In this document: one piece after another, positions 25,001-40,000 of the stretch
Layout: each line of letters opens with the position of its first letter
Position numbering within the stretch: the stretch's first letter is position 1
Source: Todiramphus chloris collaris
Lineage: Eukaryota; Chordata; Aves; Coraciiformes; Alcedinidae
DNA length: 64,000 nucleotides
Reading direction: 5' to 3'
Assembly: GCA_025345505.1 (NCBI GenBank)
Contig: JANVCC010000130.1
Span: forward strand, 8,878,522 to 8,942,521
Notes under the pieces: model-generated
Seen by the model: only the letters and a program-made list of their open reading frames with translations
What the model was told of the DNA's origin: nothing
The model's database searches: none
Made by a program: the position numbers and the translations under genes

Positions 25001-28000
25001 GTAAATGAGAAGAGTACTAGAGGGAAAATGTGGTAAAAGTGCTGTAGCACAAGCCCTTTTAAGCCTAGATGTTTCTCAGTCCACTTTATGCATGTGTGGA
25101 AGCATCTCAAAAAAGTCTTGGACCTGAAATCTCTTACCTAAGCAAAAAGAAGAGAGTGACTAAGAAAGAGCCGCAAACTTCACTCTGAATCAAACTTAAC
25201 TCTGAATAGTTTGTCTTTTATACTGTTTATGCAAATCTCTCCTGGTATGTTTTTCTTGGAGTAGGTATCCAGGAGTCAGTTCTGAGACTCTTATTTTCAT
25301 TAATAATCAGTTTTCAAAGTGTGTCTTTTCAAGATATTAACCAGTCAAATGTAGTTTCTATGAAACTGGCAATAATGCTTTGGGTGCACAATGAGGGAAG
25401 ATCCAACTGTAGAATAACATACCCTCACTGACATCACTCTGGCCTATTTCAGCTGCTCTTCTCTATTATGGGGCACCTTTTCAGTGCTGATTTTCAGATA
25501 ACATGGTGTGTTGGCCATTACTGAGGAAAGACACTGTTGTGTTGGATCTTTTGTGTTGACTTCCCATTTAGTTCTTGATCTTTGTTTTGTCTGCTTTATT
25601 CTTCAGTTCTCATTTTTTCTTCTACTCTTTGTTCGGGTTTTTTTCTTTCCATCATCCTTGTCTTCCTTTTCAAATGTTGCTTTCCCCTTGACCATGAGGT
25701 TGCATTCTGCATAGATTTTTTTCATAGATTCTCCTCACTGTGCGTTTTTTTTAATGTCCTGCTTCTCCTCCACTGTGGACTGCCTGCTTCAAGCATTAGC
25801 TGCAACCAGTAGCTGTAGCATCTGTAGTGTAGTAAGAGAGTTGCTACCAGAATTAGCATCTACTGTGAGTGGCACTTCCATTAATCCCTGACAGGACAAT
25901 GCATTATGCTGTCTTGAAGAGAGGGTGAGGATAAAGCACCATCTGTCTGGGACTGGGTATCTATTGAACAATCGTAACAGCACACAATGCTCCTTGTTGT
26001 GGACATGTGTTAAAGGGCACCTTTATCAGTTACAAAATGGTTACATTTTAATTGTCACAGAAAGGGAAACAGTACTGCTGGAAAATCACAAACTTTAAAA
26101 GAAAAAAATCCAAACCTCTTAAAGATTTTAGGTTTGTGTCTTTGTTCTTGGTACAGGTACCTAGGAAATACATAACTGGAGAGTGAAATCCATCTGGTTC
26201 TTTACTTTTTTAAATTAAAAGCAAGGAAAAAAACACCAAATAACACAGAATGAGCAGACAAAATCCCTAACCCCCAAGTTCCCTAACTGACTGACAAAAT
26301 GGAACAAGTTAAATAAATACCAAAGCATAGTAATTTAGACAGTGGATTAGAGTGATGGCTATGTAGAATGAAATGGAAGGGCTTCCGTGTTCAGTATCGT
26401 GGGCCCTGGTGCATTTACATGCCCTGGAGCCTTGGAAGACAATGGTCTGTCTTTGGGTATTGAAATGAGATGAAAGTCAACAGCGGGCTAGGGCCACAGA
26501 AGACCTGGTGGATGTCATGAGGGAGGGGACAGGCAGTTCTTCTGTTTGTGAATGGTACCACCTGCTGTATTTTTACTCTGTAAAAATCCTGGTCTTATGC
26601 TGAAGAGGTCTGAAGCTGTTGGAGGTTATTGGAAAAAAAACATATCCCTTGTTCCTAGATCATCAGGTATGGTACTGTGATGAGAATGAAGACTTCTAAC
26701 GCATTGCCTGGACAGTACACAGTCATTGCCTGATTATCACTAGATGAGGTTGAGGTTTACCAAACCTTTCCTTCATCTAGCACTTTTCAGTACTGCACTG
26801 TACAGTGTATGTACACTAGATCATGCCCTGCCTACTCTTATTCACATCCAGCTCCAGAAATCTGTCTAAATTTTTTTGAGTGCTAATGCATTGAATAGTC
26901 TTATCTTTTACATTACCTTTGGTCCAGCTTCATTCATCTGGGTTATCACAGATTAACCATTCTTTGGTTACCCTGTATAACCAAGCTGGCTGTTCTTCAT
27001 CATCACCTGAACAAGAGGGAAATGCTCTCAAACAGTACAATGAGTTCCATTTCAGCCTTTTGAAAACAACACCAGGAATCTCTTGTGTAGTACTATTCAC
27101 AGTGTGCGGACATTGACATCTTACTGATCTAATAGCAACTTGGAGCTCAATGCTTGTCTGCCTAACTTCAACGAGAGGAACATTGCCTTTGATGGAACTA
27201 CTGAAGGTTTTAAGTCACTATACTAATGAACCTCAAGTAGCAGTCAACCCCCGTGCTTAATCCTTATGCATCTGAGTTCCATTCTGCTCTGGAACTAAGA
27301 AGTTCCCAATATTTATGTCTCCATTCTCTTGCTTTTCTTGTCTCTCTATAAACCCATGAAACTGGGCTTTTTGCCTTGCTTGCTTCTAGCAGGTAGGCTT
27401 TTCTACAGCATCAGAATAATTTGTAGCAATCTTTGCTTTGCTTAGAGTTTAGGGTTTTTTTTTTCTGCAGTAGATTCCAAATTCATGAGGGAATAGGGGA
27501 AAACTGAGAAATTAAGGCAAGAGGCAAATATATTCAAAGGAGAAATTTTGGATATGGTTATTACAATGTCATAATACTATACAAAAGATGAATATGAGAG
27601 GCAGTTTTTCTGCATGGAAAGATGAACAACGACACTCAAAAGTTTTTCAGATTCTGGCACATGGTTCCATGATGATACTTAGAGTCATCCAGCCTGGTTG
27701 TCTTACCCTTAGGAGGGATTTTTGTAGAGACAGGAGTGTATTAGAAGTGAAGTGGATATATAATGGTGACCTTCAGATTAGCCTCTATTAGAAGAGTTTT
27801 CCACAGGGACTGATTGGACCAGGTTCAAACAGCAAGCTTGGAACAGAAGATGTAATTTTGTCCCTAGATGTCCCCCTGAATGGAGAGAGCTGCTGTATGA
27901 ATTATAAGGAAGGGAGTGATCCAATGTATGCATGGAAGGTGGTGGCAGCTCTATCCCATACAGCAAAATGCTTTGCTATGTAATATCTGCTCCTGCATTG

Positions 28001-31000
28001 GAGACAGAGTGTCCTGTGCATTATGGTATTTGCTCTGGTACTGTCTGTTCCATTAAAGAGAGGAAGATGATACAAAACTGGGCAGAGTGGCTGATACAGC
28101 AGAAGGCTGTGCAGCCATTCAACAAGACCTGTACAAGCTAGAATGTTGGATGAAGTGGAACCTAATGTATTTCAACAAGGACAAGTGTAGGGTCTTTCAC
28201 CTAAGGGTGAATAACTCCATGCATCAGTACAGGTTATGGGTTCACATGCTGGAAAGCAGCTCCATGGAGAAGGACCTGGGAGTCCTGGTAGATAACAAAT
28301 TAACCATGAGCCAGCAGTGTGCCCTTGTGTCCAAGAAAGCAAATGGGGTGCATTAAGAAGAGTGTGACCAGCTGATCAAAGGAGGTTCTTCTTCCTCTCT
28401 CTTCTGCCCTAGTGAGGCCACATCTGAAGTGGTGTGTCCAGTTCTGGGCTCCCCGGTTCAAGAGAGACGAGGAACTAGTGGAGAGAGTCCAGTGGAGGGC
28501 TACAAAGATGATTAGGGGACTGAAGCATCTCTCTCAGGTGGAAAGGCTAAGAGATCTGTGTACGTTTACTCTGGAGAAGAGAAGACTGAGAGGGAATCTT
28601 ATCAATGCTTACAAATATCTAAATATCAATGCTTATGGTATGCTAAAGGGCAGGTGTCAAGAGGACAGGGCCAGACTCTTCTCAGTGATGCCCAGTGACA
28701 GAACAAGGAGAAATAGGCACAAGCTGTAACACAGGATGTTCCATCTGAACATAAGGAAAAACTTCTGTTCTTTAAGGGTGACAGAGATGGAACAACTGGA
28801 ACAGGGTCCCCAGAGAGGTTGTGGAGTCTTTCTCTGGAGACTTTCAAAACCCTCATGGATGCCTTCCTGGGCATACCTAGGTGAACCTGATTTAGCAGGG
28901 GGGGTTGGACTAGATAATCTTCAGAGGCCCCTTCTAACCCCTACCATTCTGTGATTGTGTGAAGTCTGAACCCATACAAGGAATAAAATGGCTGTAGGAC
29001 CCCCAGAAAAGAGCACAAGAGCTGAGAACACTTTCTGGAACTTTCAATACATAGAATTTCCTGTTGTCCCTTGTGGCCTGTGGGAACACGGACTTCACTC
29101 TTTCAACCTCCTTCTTTCTGGAGCCACTGCCCACTAGTCTTGCTAGTCATAGACTGTAAAGGGACGTTCTCCTCGAGTTTTTTAAACATCCTACCATCCT
29201 GAATAAAAAGGATGAGCAAGGTACTATAGATTAATACAATATCTCAGTGCTGGTACTTTTTTTTAAGACAGCTCCGTCTTGATATCTTCAAAAGAGAGAG
29301 TGATGGTTTCATACAGCTCCAGCTGAGAAGCTGTATTCTTCTGAGTGATGTTGCAGCTGTTTACCTAGCAACAAAATGAGATGTCTTGGAATGCTTTCTC
29401 TGAACAAATCAAAGACAGTACAGTAGGGGGGCTCCTGACTGCAGGTATTTATTTTGATTAATTAGCCACTTTTGGAATAAATCCCTTCAGGATAGTGTTT
29501 TAAAAGTATGTGCTGATCAGCTGAGACAACAATTGCCTGGTGATCTGCTCTGAGTTTGTTAATTTATTTCTCAGCTCGGGACAGGCTGGTATCAATGTAG
29601 ACCCATGGTACCCATAACAAGAGAAAGCATTCCATGAAAGTACTTCTCCAGGGGTGAAGGAGGTCCTTTCTAACCAAAATCTTTAAAAGGTGCCTACACC
29701 CTACCTCTCATTATATCTAAGCAGGCTGAGGGGTCAGTAGGTAGCTGGGAGGGAGAGATCTGCCAGATGTGGGCATCTGCAATGAGTAATAGAGGAAAAC
29801 TGGGAATCATTTCTTTCCAGATGGCCACTGCCATTATCCTTTTCCCCTCAGGAGGAAGTAGGAATAAGGAATGTGTTGTCTGAATCAGGGCACCTGTTTT
29901 CAAGCAGAAACCCTGTGTGACCTTGCAACCTGCTTTGCTCCGTTTTTTTGTTTCTGATGGAGGTGGTTCATGGTCAGGTAAGAGCAGCAACTTGTTAAAT
30001 TAAAACAAGAAAACAATTCACCCACCCATTGAAGACTCTGTCCAGAAAATACATGTTTGAGCTGGCTTTCAGATTATTTAGTCGTATTTAGCTTCTTGGA
30101 GAAGAGTTGCTTGGATATTGTCAGGAAAGGTCACTGCAGCCAGCCTTGCAGTGTCAAAAACCTGAAGGGAGAGAGTAGTTACTGTGATAGTAATGGTCCA
30201 CCAAGTCAGGGAAGGGGGAGGAACAATGTGGCCCACAATGATTTTTTTCTTCCTATCGTTTTTATTTTTAAATAAAAAATAAATCATTGCTTAATTATTT
30301 AACCTAGAATTCTTTTCCTGCCAAAGTAATGCCACTCTATTGATAAAGTGGCTGGATTAGTCAGCCAAAGTGTTCCCTGCCTTGTGTTCTCACTTGATCA
30401 GAGACATTTTCCTCCACCACATCACTCCTGAAAATGACATTAATTGTTCCTGTCTTGGCATAAAAATAAAAATAGTGGAAGGGAAAAGGAAAGAAAAAAA
30501 GCAACGATGTTTGCCAGATGGTACTTAGTTTATCTGTGACTGTTCTTTGGGGTTTTGGACCATTTAGAAAGGAAGTCCATTTAATTTATTTTCATCCCTT
30601 CCTTTTGTATATCTGAGTTAAATGGTCTTGAAGGAAAAGTTCAGCATTAGGGGCTGAATACTTCCACTCCTAACTATCAACCGCACTCTCAGCACCAGTG
30701 CCACATAAACAATTCAGAGTGGACTCTAATTGGCATCAAAGTACCTTTAAACTAGTCTGACAGTGCAAATGGAGCCTTAAAGGCAGCTCGAGTGTAATTT
30801 ACATCTGCTTGAAAGCTTCTTTATCCTTCCAGGGTTGCATGAAGGGATTTCTGTATAAGTGAGAACTTAGCATTTCTTTCCCGCCAACAAGCCTGTGTGG
30901 TTATTTTTACTTTTTTTTTCCTCCCTCCTCTTCTCTAAACAGTGGATTGATGCCGTATGTTGTTTGAATCAAAAAATTCTTTAAAGGAAATGGTTTGTAA

Positions 31001-34000
31001 TGCATATTTATGACCACCTGAGTAATGGATGATTTTTTTTACGTGTTAAAATTTTTGTATTATTCCTAAGTTAGGTAAACAGATACAGTCAAAACTGTGT
31101 CACTTCTCTCCTCTGAATCTGCAAAGGATGCAGTGCTTTTGTAACTAAAGGACAACCTACAAATGTTTAGAAGGGTTTTCTACCTCTTTGTGCAAATCCT
31201 AGAAGTGGATGTCATTGAGGTATGACTTTTTCAGACGGTTAGTATGCTTCAAAAGTGTCTCTCAAACCACAAGAGAATGTATGTTTATGCACATGTCTTC
31301 CTGTACAGATGGATTAGCTCAAGATGCTGTGTGAAGGCCTTCATAATATTCCCCTTGCTGAACAGTCATTAGACGTCTGTGTCTGGCTGCTGTTCATCTG
31401 GTGTGCTTTTGAGCTTTTGGTTGCAGCAGGTTGCCACACTGTTGGTTTTCTTGATCTCTTGGGAGCATTCTGAGCTCTCAGGCTCTTTATTTGTTTTTGT
31501 TTCATGGAAGTAGTGCCTCACAGCACTGCTGTCATGAGCTCCCTAGACTGGTGCCATTGCTCTCGGATTCCCTAAGAAGCCTAAGTGTTTTCCAAAGCTG
31601 AAATCCTGTATGGAAATCCTGCTTACCACCTGTTTCTTTAGGACAGTAGGTAGTGACAGCAAACAAATACATATTGGAATAAAATTAAAAATAATGAGTC
31701 TTTGCTTTAGCCAGCATGAGAGATACTATGCTCTAGGCAGGAAGACTTGAAACTTTATGTATTTTTGCTGTCATATTTCCATCATGGTTCTTATTCAGTC
31801 TTTAGGCTGAGGCAGAACTCATCTAGTAACTTGAGGAACCTTTCCCTGGTCCCACACCAGACAGCTGTTTCAGATGTAGACCACCAGCATCTTCTTTCTC
31901 GTGGCTGACGTTAGATTAGAAAGAGATGTTGCTGACATATAGGGCTAGACTCGAAAATGGCTATTGAGAGACTTTTCTTCTTTCTAAGCTATAATTACAT
32001 CTGTAAATTGATGTCTCTTCAGGCTTACAGGCAATCAAGTTCCCCATCAAAATGCCCCTTCTTTAGTTATAGTGCAGCCTCTTTCTTGAACATTGAATTG
32101 TGAGAGTGATTCTCCTTGTCTGTTAGCCGGCTTTTTGATGAAGATGTTCCATTTTGATTGCTCAGCACTAATGTTTAAAAATTGTGCAAAAGTACTCTTC
32201 TGTTTGGTGCAAGACTTTTTTTTTTCTTTTACTATATGTCAGCTTTAGTTCAATGTGGAAGTAAAAATCAGCATAAAATGAAAACAAGATGGAAGTTTTC
32301 ACCTGACACAAATACAGACAAGAGTCTTGCCATCAAACAGCACTACTAAGCTTTATGATCAGGCAGATTCCTCATAAGTACATGAGCTGTATTTATAGGG
32401 TATTCTCATGAAAATGGACATTTTCTGACAGAACACAGCTTTTCCTGTGCTTAACTGTAAGGAAAAAATCAATCCTGAGGGTTTTGATAGGACTAAATGC
32501 TTGTGTCCTTATCTTGGCCTAAGTTTTGCACGGTTAAAATAACAGGCTCCAAAGGGGATGAGTGTCCCTTGTAGAGACCTGGTGCAGCTTTTTTTTGGCC
32601 CAACAAGTGAGCCTATATTCAGGGACCTTTGCCCTATTCTATCAGGAGAAATATTTGGTTGTAAGAGTTGGACAGCTGTTTGATGTAAAGTCCTTTGTCA
32701 GTCAACACGGAAGAAGTGATTTTCTTGTGCAGAACTTCAAGGAAGTCTGCATAGTGCATGCTTGCTTTTACTGCTTTGATTTTTGCTAGCCTTTTTCATC
32801 TCTTATACTCACACAAAGATTTAACCATTTATTTCTGGGGTGGGGTTTTTTGCCAACATCTAGGAAACCCCGCAATCCAGAGGGCTTAACTTTCATTTAC
32901 TTTTTTTTTCCATGGCCTTCAGTAGTTGCTTACGGTACTTGCAGGTGCATAAAATACATGAAGAAACATTTAATTGCTCCTTCCACTCAGATTAGCTTCA
33001 AAGAGAAATGTTTAAGCATCATCAACTTTGGTGAGACTTCACATTGTCTGTGGATCAAAGACTTGCAAGATTACAGTCATTCCAACAAAGCATTAATATT
33101 TTTGTAATTTAATGTAGACAGTTTGGCATATAAAGGTGATTTTTTATTTTATTTAATTTCTATTGTGTGGCGCTTTTTTTTTTTTTTGTGGGGGTTTTGT
33201 TGGTTTGTTTTTAACTTTAAAAGCAGATTAAATATTAGGAAGACGTAAATGGTTTGTAAAGTCTCAAATCGAAAGATTTGTGACCTTTCTTCAACATGGA
33301 GCCCTAAAACTTTTCTATGGGATTGGCAGACCCTTCAGAAATGTCAAGTGTATATGTTGCTCTGTACGTTAGATGTTTGGTTATAATAGTGATCTCAGAA
33401 GGTAAGCAGTCCATAAACCAATTCCCCATGGTGCCCCCCACCCCTTTCATCTGCAGGCCAAGACTGAAGATCATGGCTAGAGTATAAAAAAGTTAGTTCT
33501 GTACATTTCTGGGTAAGTTATGTTACTGTCAGTTTTTTATATAGATTTGATCTTTACTAGATTGTACAAAGGTATTACAAGAAAATTGTTTACAGAGAAG
33601 AAAAAATCTGCATGATAATCTATATGGATTTCACACTCACTTGAGAGTGTAGCTTTTTGAACAATTGAAAGAGAAGTTATTATTGATTTCTATAAAACTG
33701 TTGGGAAATTAAGAACAAGGGCTTGTTTTCTTATCATTTCTGTAATACTGATCTTTAACTGCTCAGAAGACTCCAGCTGTGTAAAAGCATTCTTTGAGTC
33801 AGGGGCAGCTTTTAACTTTTCAACATGTAAAACAGTAATTACCTTAAATTTCTGACTCTGAACTTCATGAAGTCTAAAACAGAAATAAAGAAATGGAAAT
33901 GTTCTGGAAGCTAATGATAGACTAAGTTTAATAACTCTGAATAAATTTGATAATGTCACCTTCTGGTGCAGTTTTTTCTACATTATCAGCTCAGCAAGGT

Positions 34001-37000
34001 TTGAGTAAGGCAAAATTTCATGAGGTGTTCCTTAAGAGTTGCCCTGAGCAAGTCTAGCAGGAGATGGTGGTGGACTCTGAGGCTCAGATTCTTGGGGCCT
34101 CACATCAAAGCTCTAATGTCAAATATTTTTTATTAGCTGCCTCTATACTGGTAAGAAATGTCCAGCACTGAAATGAGGATGGCATATCAGTTTGAAGTGC
34201 TGAACTGGTGTGTTAGCTGTGCCTTAGAAAGGGTTGGATACTTGCTGGATACTTGGATAAAGGAGGTTTCTACAAGGTCCTGATCACTTCAGATCATCAG
34301 CTGTCTTACTGTGTCATTTGAAAGATGTAAAAATTTTATAAGCCCTAATTCCATTGTAGTTATGGTAGTTGAATTCTGCCACAATTTCCCATGTGCTTAA
34401 ATGTTGTCATACGCTGATCAGGTGCATTGTTAACCTGGTATTTTTTAACCCAAGGTAAGATATATTATTTCAAATAATACTTTGCTCTTGCACTGCATTT
34501 CATTCATAGGTGGCTGCATTTTAATCACGAATGTGACAACTCCTTTATGTGCTACTTACACTTTAAAACATAGTTTTAAATAGTTTTGTTTCCTCTTCTT
34601 AAACCCTCACTAAAGAATTGTGTGAAGGTGGTGAAAGCTTCAAAATAGCCATACGTTTTTATCAGCATTCAGTGTGCCTTAGTTTGTATTGCACTAGTGC
34701 GTGCAAATATGGTGTGGAAAGGGTCAGATCAGGTGTGCAACCTGACTGGTAAAATCTGAAAGATATTTATGGTTTATGAATAACTTTTAGTGACGTAAAA
34801 ACAAATTACTCCCATACCACTCATAGAGGCAGACTGCAGAACTGTACTGTTCTTTGATATTCTTTCCAGTGAAAGCCAACTCCTCTCACTGACTCGAGTG
34901 AATATTTAACTAACTTATTAAATATCTTCTTTAAACAAAGGACCTTATGATCCTGAGATGTTGCTTACAAGGTTTTATAAGATTTTTTTCCCTCCATGTT
35001 CTTTCTTAAAGTGTTTTAGAAGCAAAATTCTGGTATGATAGTAACCCGGTCCTGAGCTCTGCTTATGTCCTTGATGTTAAGCTGATCAGCAGCTTTGGGA
35101 TCAGGAGGGAGTTTTCCTACAGGGGAGATGGGGAGGGGTAGTTGTTGGTTGAGTTTTTCCTTACTTATGATGCTTCTGAGAATTTTCATCACTTTTGAAG
35201 TGAGTTTGGTGGTGGCAATGACTTCTGTACTCTCCTGCTGTTTTCTTTTGATGTGTTGTAGTTGTGGGTCTGTCTTTGTTAGCCCTTACATTTATGAGGC
35301 ATTCTCATACTGCAGCTGTATGCTATACAAAGAGTTCCCAAAATTTCTGAGACCATGAGCATTGCCTGGTCCTGGAAGTATCGTACCTTGGAAACCCTTA
35401 AAAGGAGGACCCTCCATTTTGTCCTTGTTTGATGGTCCTTCTCACAGGTGATCAGACTTGTCTCCTGGCATCATGCCATTCTGAAGGATCTTCTCTCTTT
35501 CTTAGTCTGGCTCTTAATTTAGGTACTGCAAGTTGGATGTCACTTTCCTTAGCACTTCTGTAGTCTGTGGAGGGAGATGTGCAATAGGAACTATTGAAGG
35601 AATCCCAGGTTGCTTCCTATGGAGGGTTATTTTCTCTTCTGACCATCCAGGCAGCCCTGTGATAACACCTTGCAGCCTCTGAAGTTACTGGGTACAAATA
35701 CCTCACTCCTTCGATATCTGTTTCCCAGTGTTTAATGACTGATTTACAGCAGCACTGTTTTAATGTTGCTGACTTCACATGCAGAACCAGAGAGCAACTG
35801 TGATTAGTACATAAATTTTATGACTGGGATCAAAAATGTTTATTGCAATTCAGTGACATTAACATGTATTTTTCGAATATGAAATAAAAATAGCTGTTGC
35901 CAACAGAAGCAGTAGGTGCTAACATAGATATGAGTGACACCTGCCACAGGAAAGGTATTGTTTTTGGGTATGTGTGGATGTACCAGCAGATGTTTTTCCC
36001 AAGTCTCAAGCTACCCTGGCATGTAGCATTACCAAAATTCAATTAACAACCTTTTTAATATAGCTTTGTTGTTTGTTTTTTTTCCTCTGTTACTGCATTA
36101 TCCACTTATTGGCCCAGAGGGGTGGTTAGAGTCTTGGCTCAAAATTCAGCCAGTGGAAACTGAAAGTTGCTAGTCTCTAGCAGCTGTTACATACATAGTC
36201 TGCATTTCTGGCTGTCCATATCCTAGCAGGTAATTGTTTCTGTCAAGATCTGTCACCCTGGGCAGTGATTGACACATTTGCTGGCAGTTTCAGCAGAGGG
36301 ATCAGTGATGGAGCAGTGTCTGTCCACAGATGTATTGGTAGAGAGGGTTGAGAAGGCAGCCTGGGGAGTCTACCACCACAGCAGACTGAGTGCTTCCTTG
36401 ATATATGGACAGAGCACTTCAGTCTCCAGTCTTGTCAAGCTGTCACCTTTCATCAGCGATAAATAGTCTTATTAAATAAACAAAAAAGGTAATAAACCAT
36501 TTTTATTAGTCATAACAAATGCTTCTCTTAGGAGAAGTTGAGAAAATGATGACCTAATTTAAATATTTATTAAATCAAGTAATTATTGAGGCATCTTTAA
36601 GACCTGAAGGTATTTTATGATACGATAAAACAATTGCATAATTCATGTTATATATTACACCAGTGGTGCAGTGTTGCTCAGAAGAAATAAAACCATTCTC
36701 ACTTAATGTTTTTAATTTTAAGCTGCCCCGGCATTGCATGTTAACAGTAATTTTGTCCAATTCCTCAGTCTTCTCTCTCTTGTCAATGGCGTCTGCTTCC
36801 TTGTTTTACCACCTCTTTAATAACCAGGTGATTTTTGCCATCTTCACCCCCCTCCTCCTGCCCAGTAGTCCCATTTGAGTTTAAGGGGTTAGTGTGCTAA
36901 GCAATATTCATATGTTTATGTAAATGTGTTCCCTATTCTGAAGAACCTTCCTCCATTTCTAGTTCAATAGCTTCTTAAGTCTTCCAGCATCCTGGCTTAC

Positions 37001-40000
37001 AGCACTGCCTTATTTGATTGTAGTCTAATCTGCTTGTTATGCCAGCTGGTTTTGTAATGTATTTATTTATGCAATAGGTTCTACTCTATCAAAGCACTCA
37101 ATTTTAAATGTGCAGGTAGACTTGGTGCAAAGAATGCGATTAGCTCAAAGCTAAGCACCTGCCTAAATGCTTTGCTGGATCAGAGGCTTAGGAAAAAGAG
37201 GAAAAGATTGGTCTAATTATGTTGAATGTCTTTTAGAGCTGCTTTATCCTAATAGCCTTATCACCAGACCAACTTCTGGTTACGGATACTCCATACAGAA
37301 GATTTCTCATAGCTTGCCAGGCTTTTCTTTTCACTTCAGAGTTTTCTAGATCTCTCTCTTGGTTTTTCTGAACTATCATCTTGAGCATAGTTTGCATAAG
37401 AAAATGTATCTCTACATCTTAGCAAGTAACTTAAGGGAAGCCATATCTTGAAATACTGGATGTAGAAAGCAATGAAAAGCTGGTGTCACCAGTTCTTTTT
37501 TTTTTTTGTGTGTGTTTGAGGAAAGCAAAATATTTATACAAGTCCAGACTACAATAGCCCACAGAATAAATGTGGCAGTGAGACCAAAGCAGTGAAAAAG
37601 GAGGAAAAAGATAAAATGAATGATACAAGGGTTAAATTCTGCTCTGCTATTAATTTATACTGAGCCGGTATTAGTACTATTGAAAAACAAAGGACATAAA
37701 CCACTGAAATCTGAAGAAAAGATGATGTACATATTTTTGATTTTTTTTTTTTTTACCTGATGGTCTTTGTCTTTTGTCTTTTTCCATTTCTCAATCCTGT
37801 GTGCTCTCACTACCACAGATGCCAGGGGGGATTTGCAGGACTTAGTTTAACTCATGGTCGCTGTAAAACTGCCCTAAATCCAATGTTACAAGAATTGTTG
37901 CTACTGCTTTCCCAAGTTATAACTTAGGTGGACTTCTTGCTTTTCCCACTGCTGTGTGGCCAAGGCACGAGGCACTGCTGAGACAAGAAAACCACACGCA
38001 ACTCCAGGTGTTTTCAAAGAAAGGGGCATTTGTTGAGTCATCTTTGCACGCCCTTCCACTTCTGCAGTGTTTGGCTTGGATGTTTTAATTTCTGAAGCCG
38101 TAACAAGTTCCTCATGGAATTCACACCATCCAGTTTCCTATGTGTTATTTTTCACAGGCAAGGCTATATGAGGGTTTTCTTTCCTCCTTGTTCCTCCCTA
38201 CATGAGCTTTTGGCATCTTTATCAAGGATGGCACTTGAGCAAATGCTTAACTTGATTGCACCTTCTAGATTTGAAGATAGAAATGGGCTTAGGCACTCTT
38301 GAAAAACTATGAACTGAGACAGATGTTTAATGCTTTCTAATATGCAAACCAAGTAAGTGCTTTCTTGGAAAGATTATTCATAACTGTTTTTTACTATATA
38401 CATATTACGATAGGGAGAAGGAAGGAAAAAGGAGGAAAAAGCTGTATAGCAGTAGATATGTAACAACTTCTGTTTGTGGTTACTTGCCCCCAAGGCATTT
38501 TTAGCTGAATGCAGCCTTTACATAGGGCAATCCCAGTCTTTTGCCTTCCTCCTTCTTTTTACGGGCACAGTGCAGACAGTAGCAGGTAGTGAGCAGCTCC
38601 GGGCTCTGCGCACAGCTCTGTCCTGCCTTGCTGTGAGCCATTGTTCATTTCACCTCTCTTTGTCTCTCTTTCCTCCTGTGTCTGTTAAATTACAAAGGCC
38701 ACAAAGGTGGCCACTGGCTCCTGCTCGGTGTTTGACCCTGCCAGCCAAACCTGGGGGAAGTGCTGCCCCCTGGCATGCCAAAATGTTTTTGTAATACAAA
38801 TAATTTTCTATTTGAATAAATATTCTATTTGAATAAATTTCTATTTTGCCACGTAATCATCTGCAGCTTGAGACTGTCGATGTATTTGGGACTGACTGAC
38901 CACTCCACCATCAGCATGAATAGTCTGAGATGTTTGAGGGTGCTTTCAGCTTCTCTGTGTTTGACACTGATGTCTTCAGTGATGGTTCTGGTGCCAGAGA
39001 CTTGGGCACACCCTGTGGACAGTATTGAGGGTTCTTGAAGTGTCTCAAGGAAAAAGAATCAACTAGAAGCATACAGCTGCAGGGCAGCATTGGAAATGCT
39101 GGTTTGGTGTCCCTACAGCTGTCATGCAACATGGGCAGTCTTCCATCTGCCTGCCAGTGCAGGGTTTGCATTGGTTTTGGTAGTGTATGAGAATGCAAGT
39201 GGATTGAGGCATTGGTCTTAACTTGCACATACTGTAGGCTGTGTTCTCAGCTGTGAGGCTATAAACATAATGTTTTCTGCCTAATGTTAGTTTTCTGTTT
39301 GTCTTTTGCAGCACTTTTACAGGCAGTCATAGCTGGTGACCTGCTGAAGGTAAGTACAGAGCACTGAGTGTCCACTTTTCCACAGCTTTTTGCAGTTCTG
39401 ATATACTGTAAATTTTATCACACCTCTCTCAAAACATAACTAGACTGCTGTAGGGACTGTTGGCAAGTGCCATTTTACAGCCTTTCCAGGAAACCCTGAA
39501 TATTAGGGGAACACACCAGTCAGGTGAGATGTGAAATTTGAGTGAATAGGATCTGGTGTTAGACAGCACCTTCCAGCCCAGGATTCATAGTGCACTGCAC
39601 AGAGCAATGTGTCAGTTACTAACAGGGAAATTACTATACTGTCGAATGCAACACTGAACAGCAGGGTAGTTCTCACACAGCCTTACACAGTAAAGGATAT
39701 TTTACAGCAGTGATATTGGTGGCCAAGCCCCTAGAGTTGCTAGAGATTCCTTAACTTCTGCTTAGGCAACCACCAGACCAGGTAGAACAAACTTCAGCTT
39801 GTTGTTTTATCATCTGATGGATGTCTCAAAACATGTAATGTCTTGGTATTGTTAGTTACTGGGAGGAGAAGGCACCCATGCAAAAATGCTTTGTGCCCAA
39901 AGTGTGAAGTTCCATGTCTGACAGCTACTCGGGCTGTGTTTTTCAGTAGCCAAGTCAGGATTTGAAAACATGCCCTCGAATTTGGATGAGGACTGTGATT

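Larger units (their letters stand above)
22920..39311 (+). other. DGKI: DGKI intron, about 16.4 kb
   Basis: Contains an old minus-strand CR1 (about 24068-24300), a 30-bp tandem duplication (24394-24453), a longer plus-strand CR1 (about 28060-28962), a short AT tandem repeat (38806-38847) and T-runs near 33172 and 37740. The stretch 30300-31000 is rich in homeodomain-like TAAT cores and may be a conserved element. No exon is supported. Confidence 0.8.
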
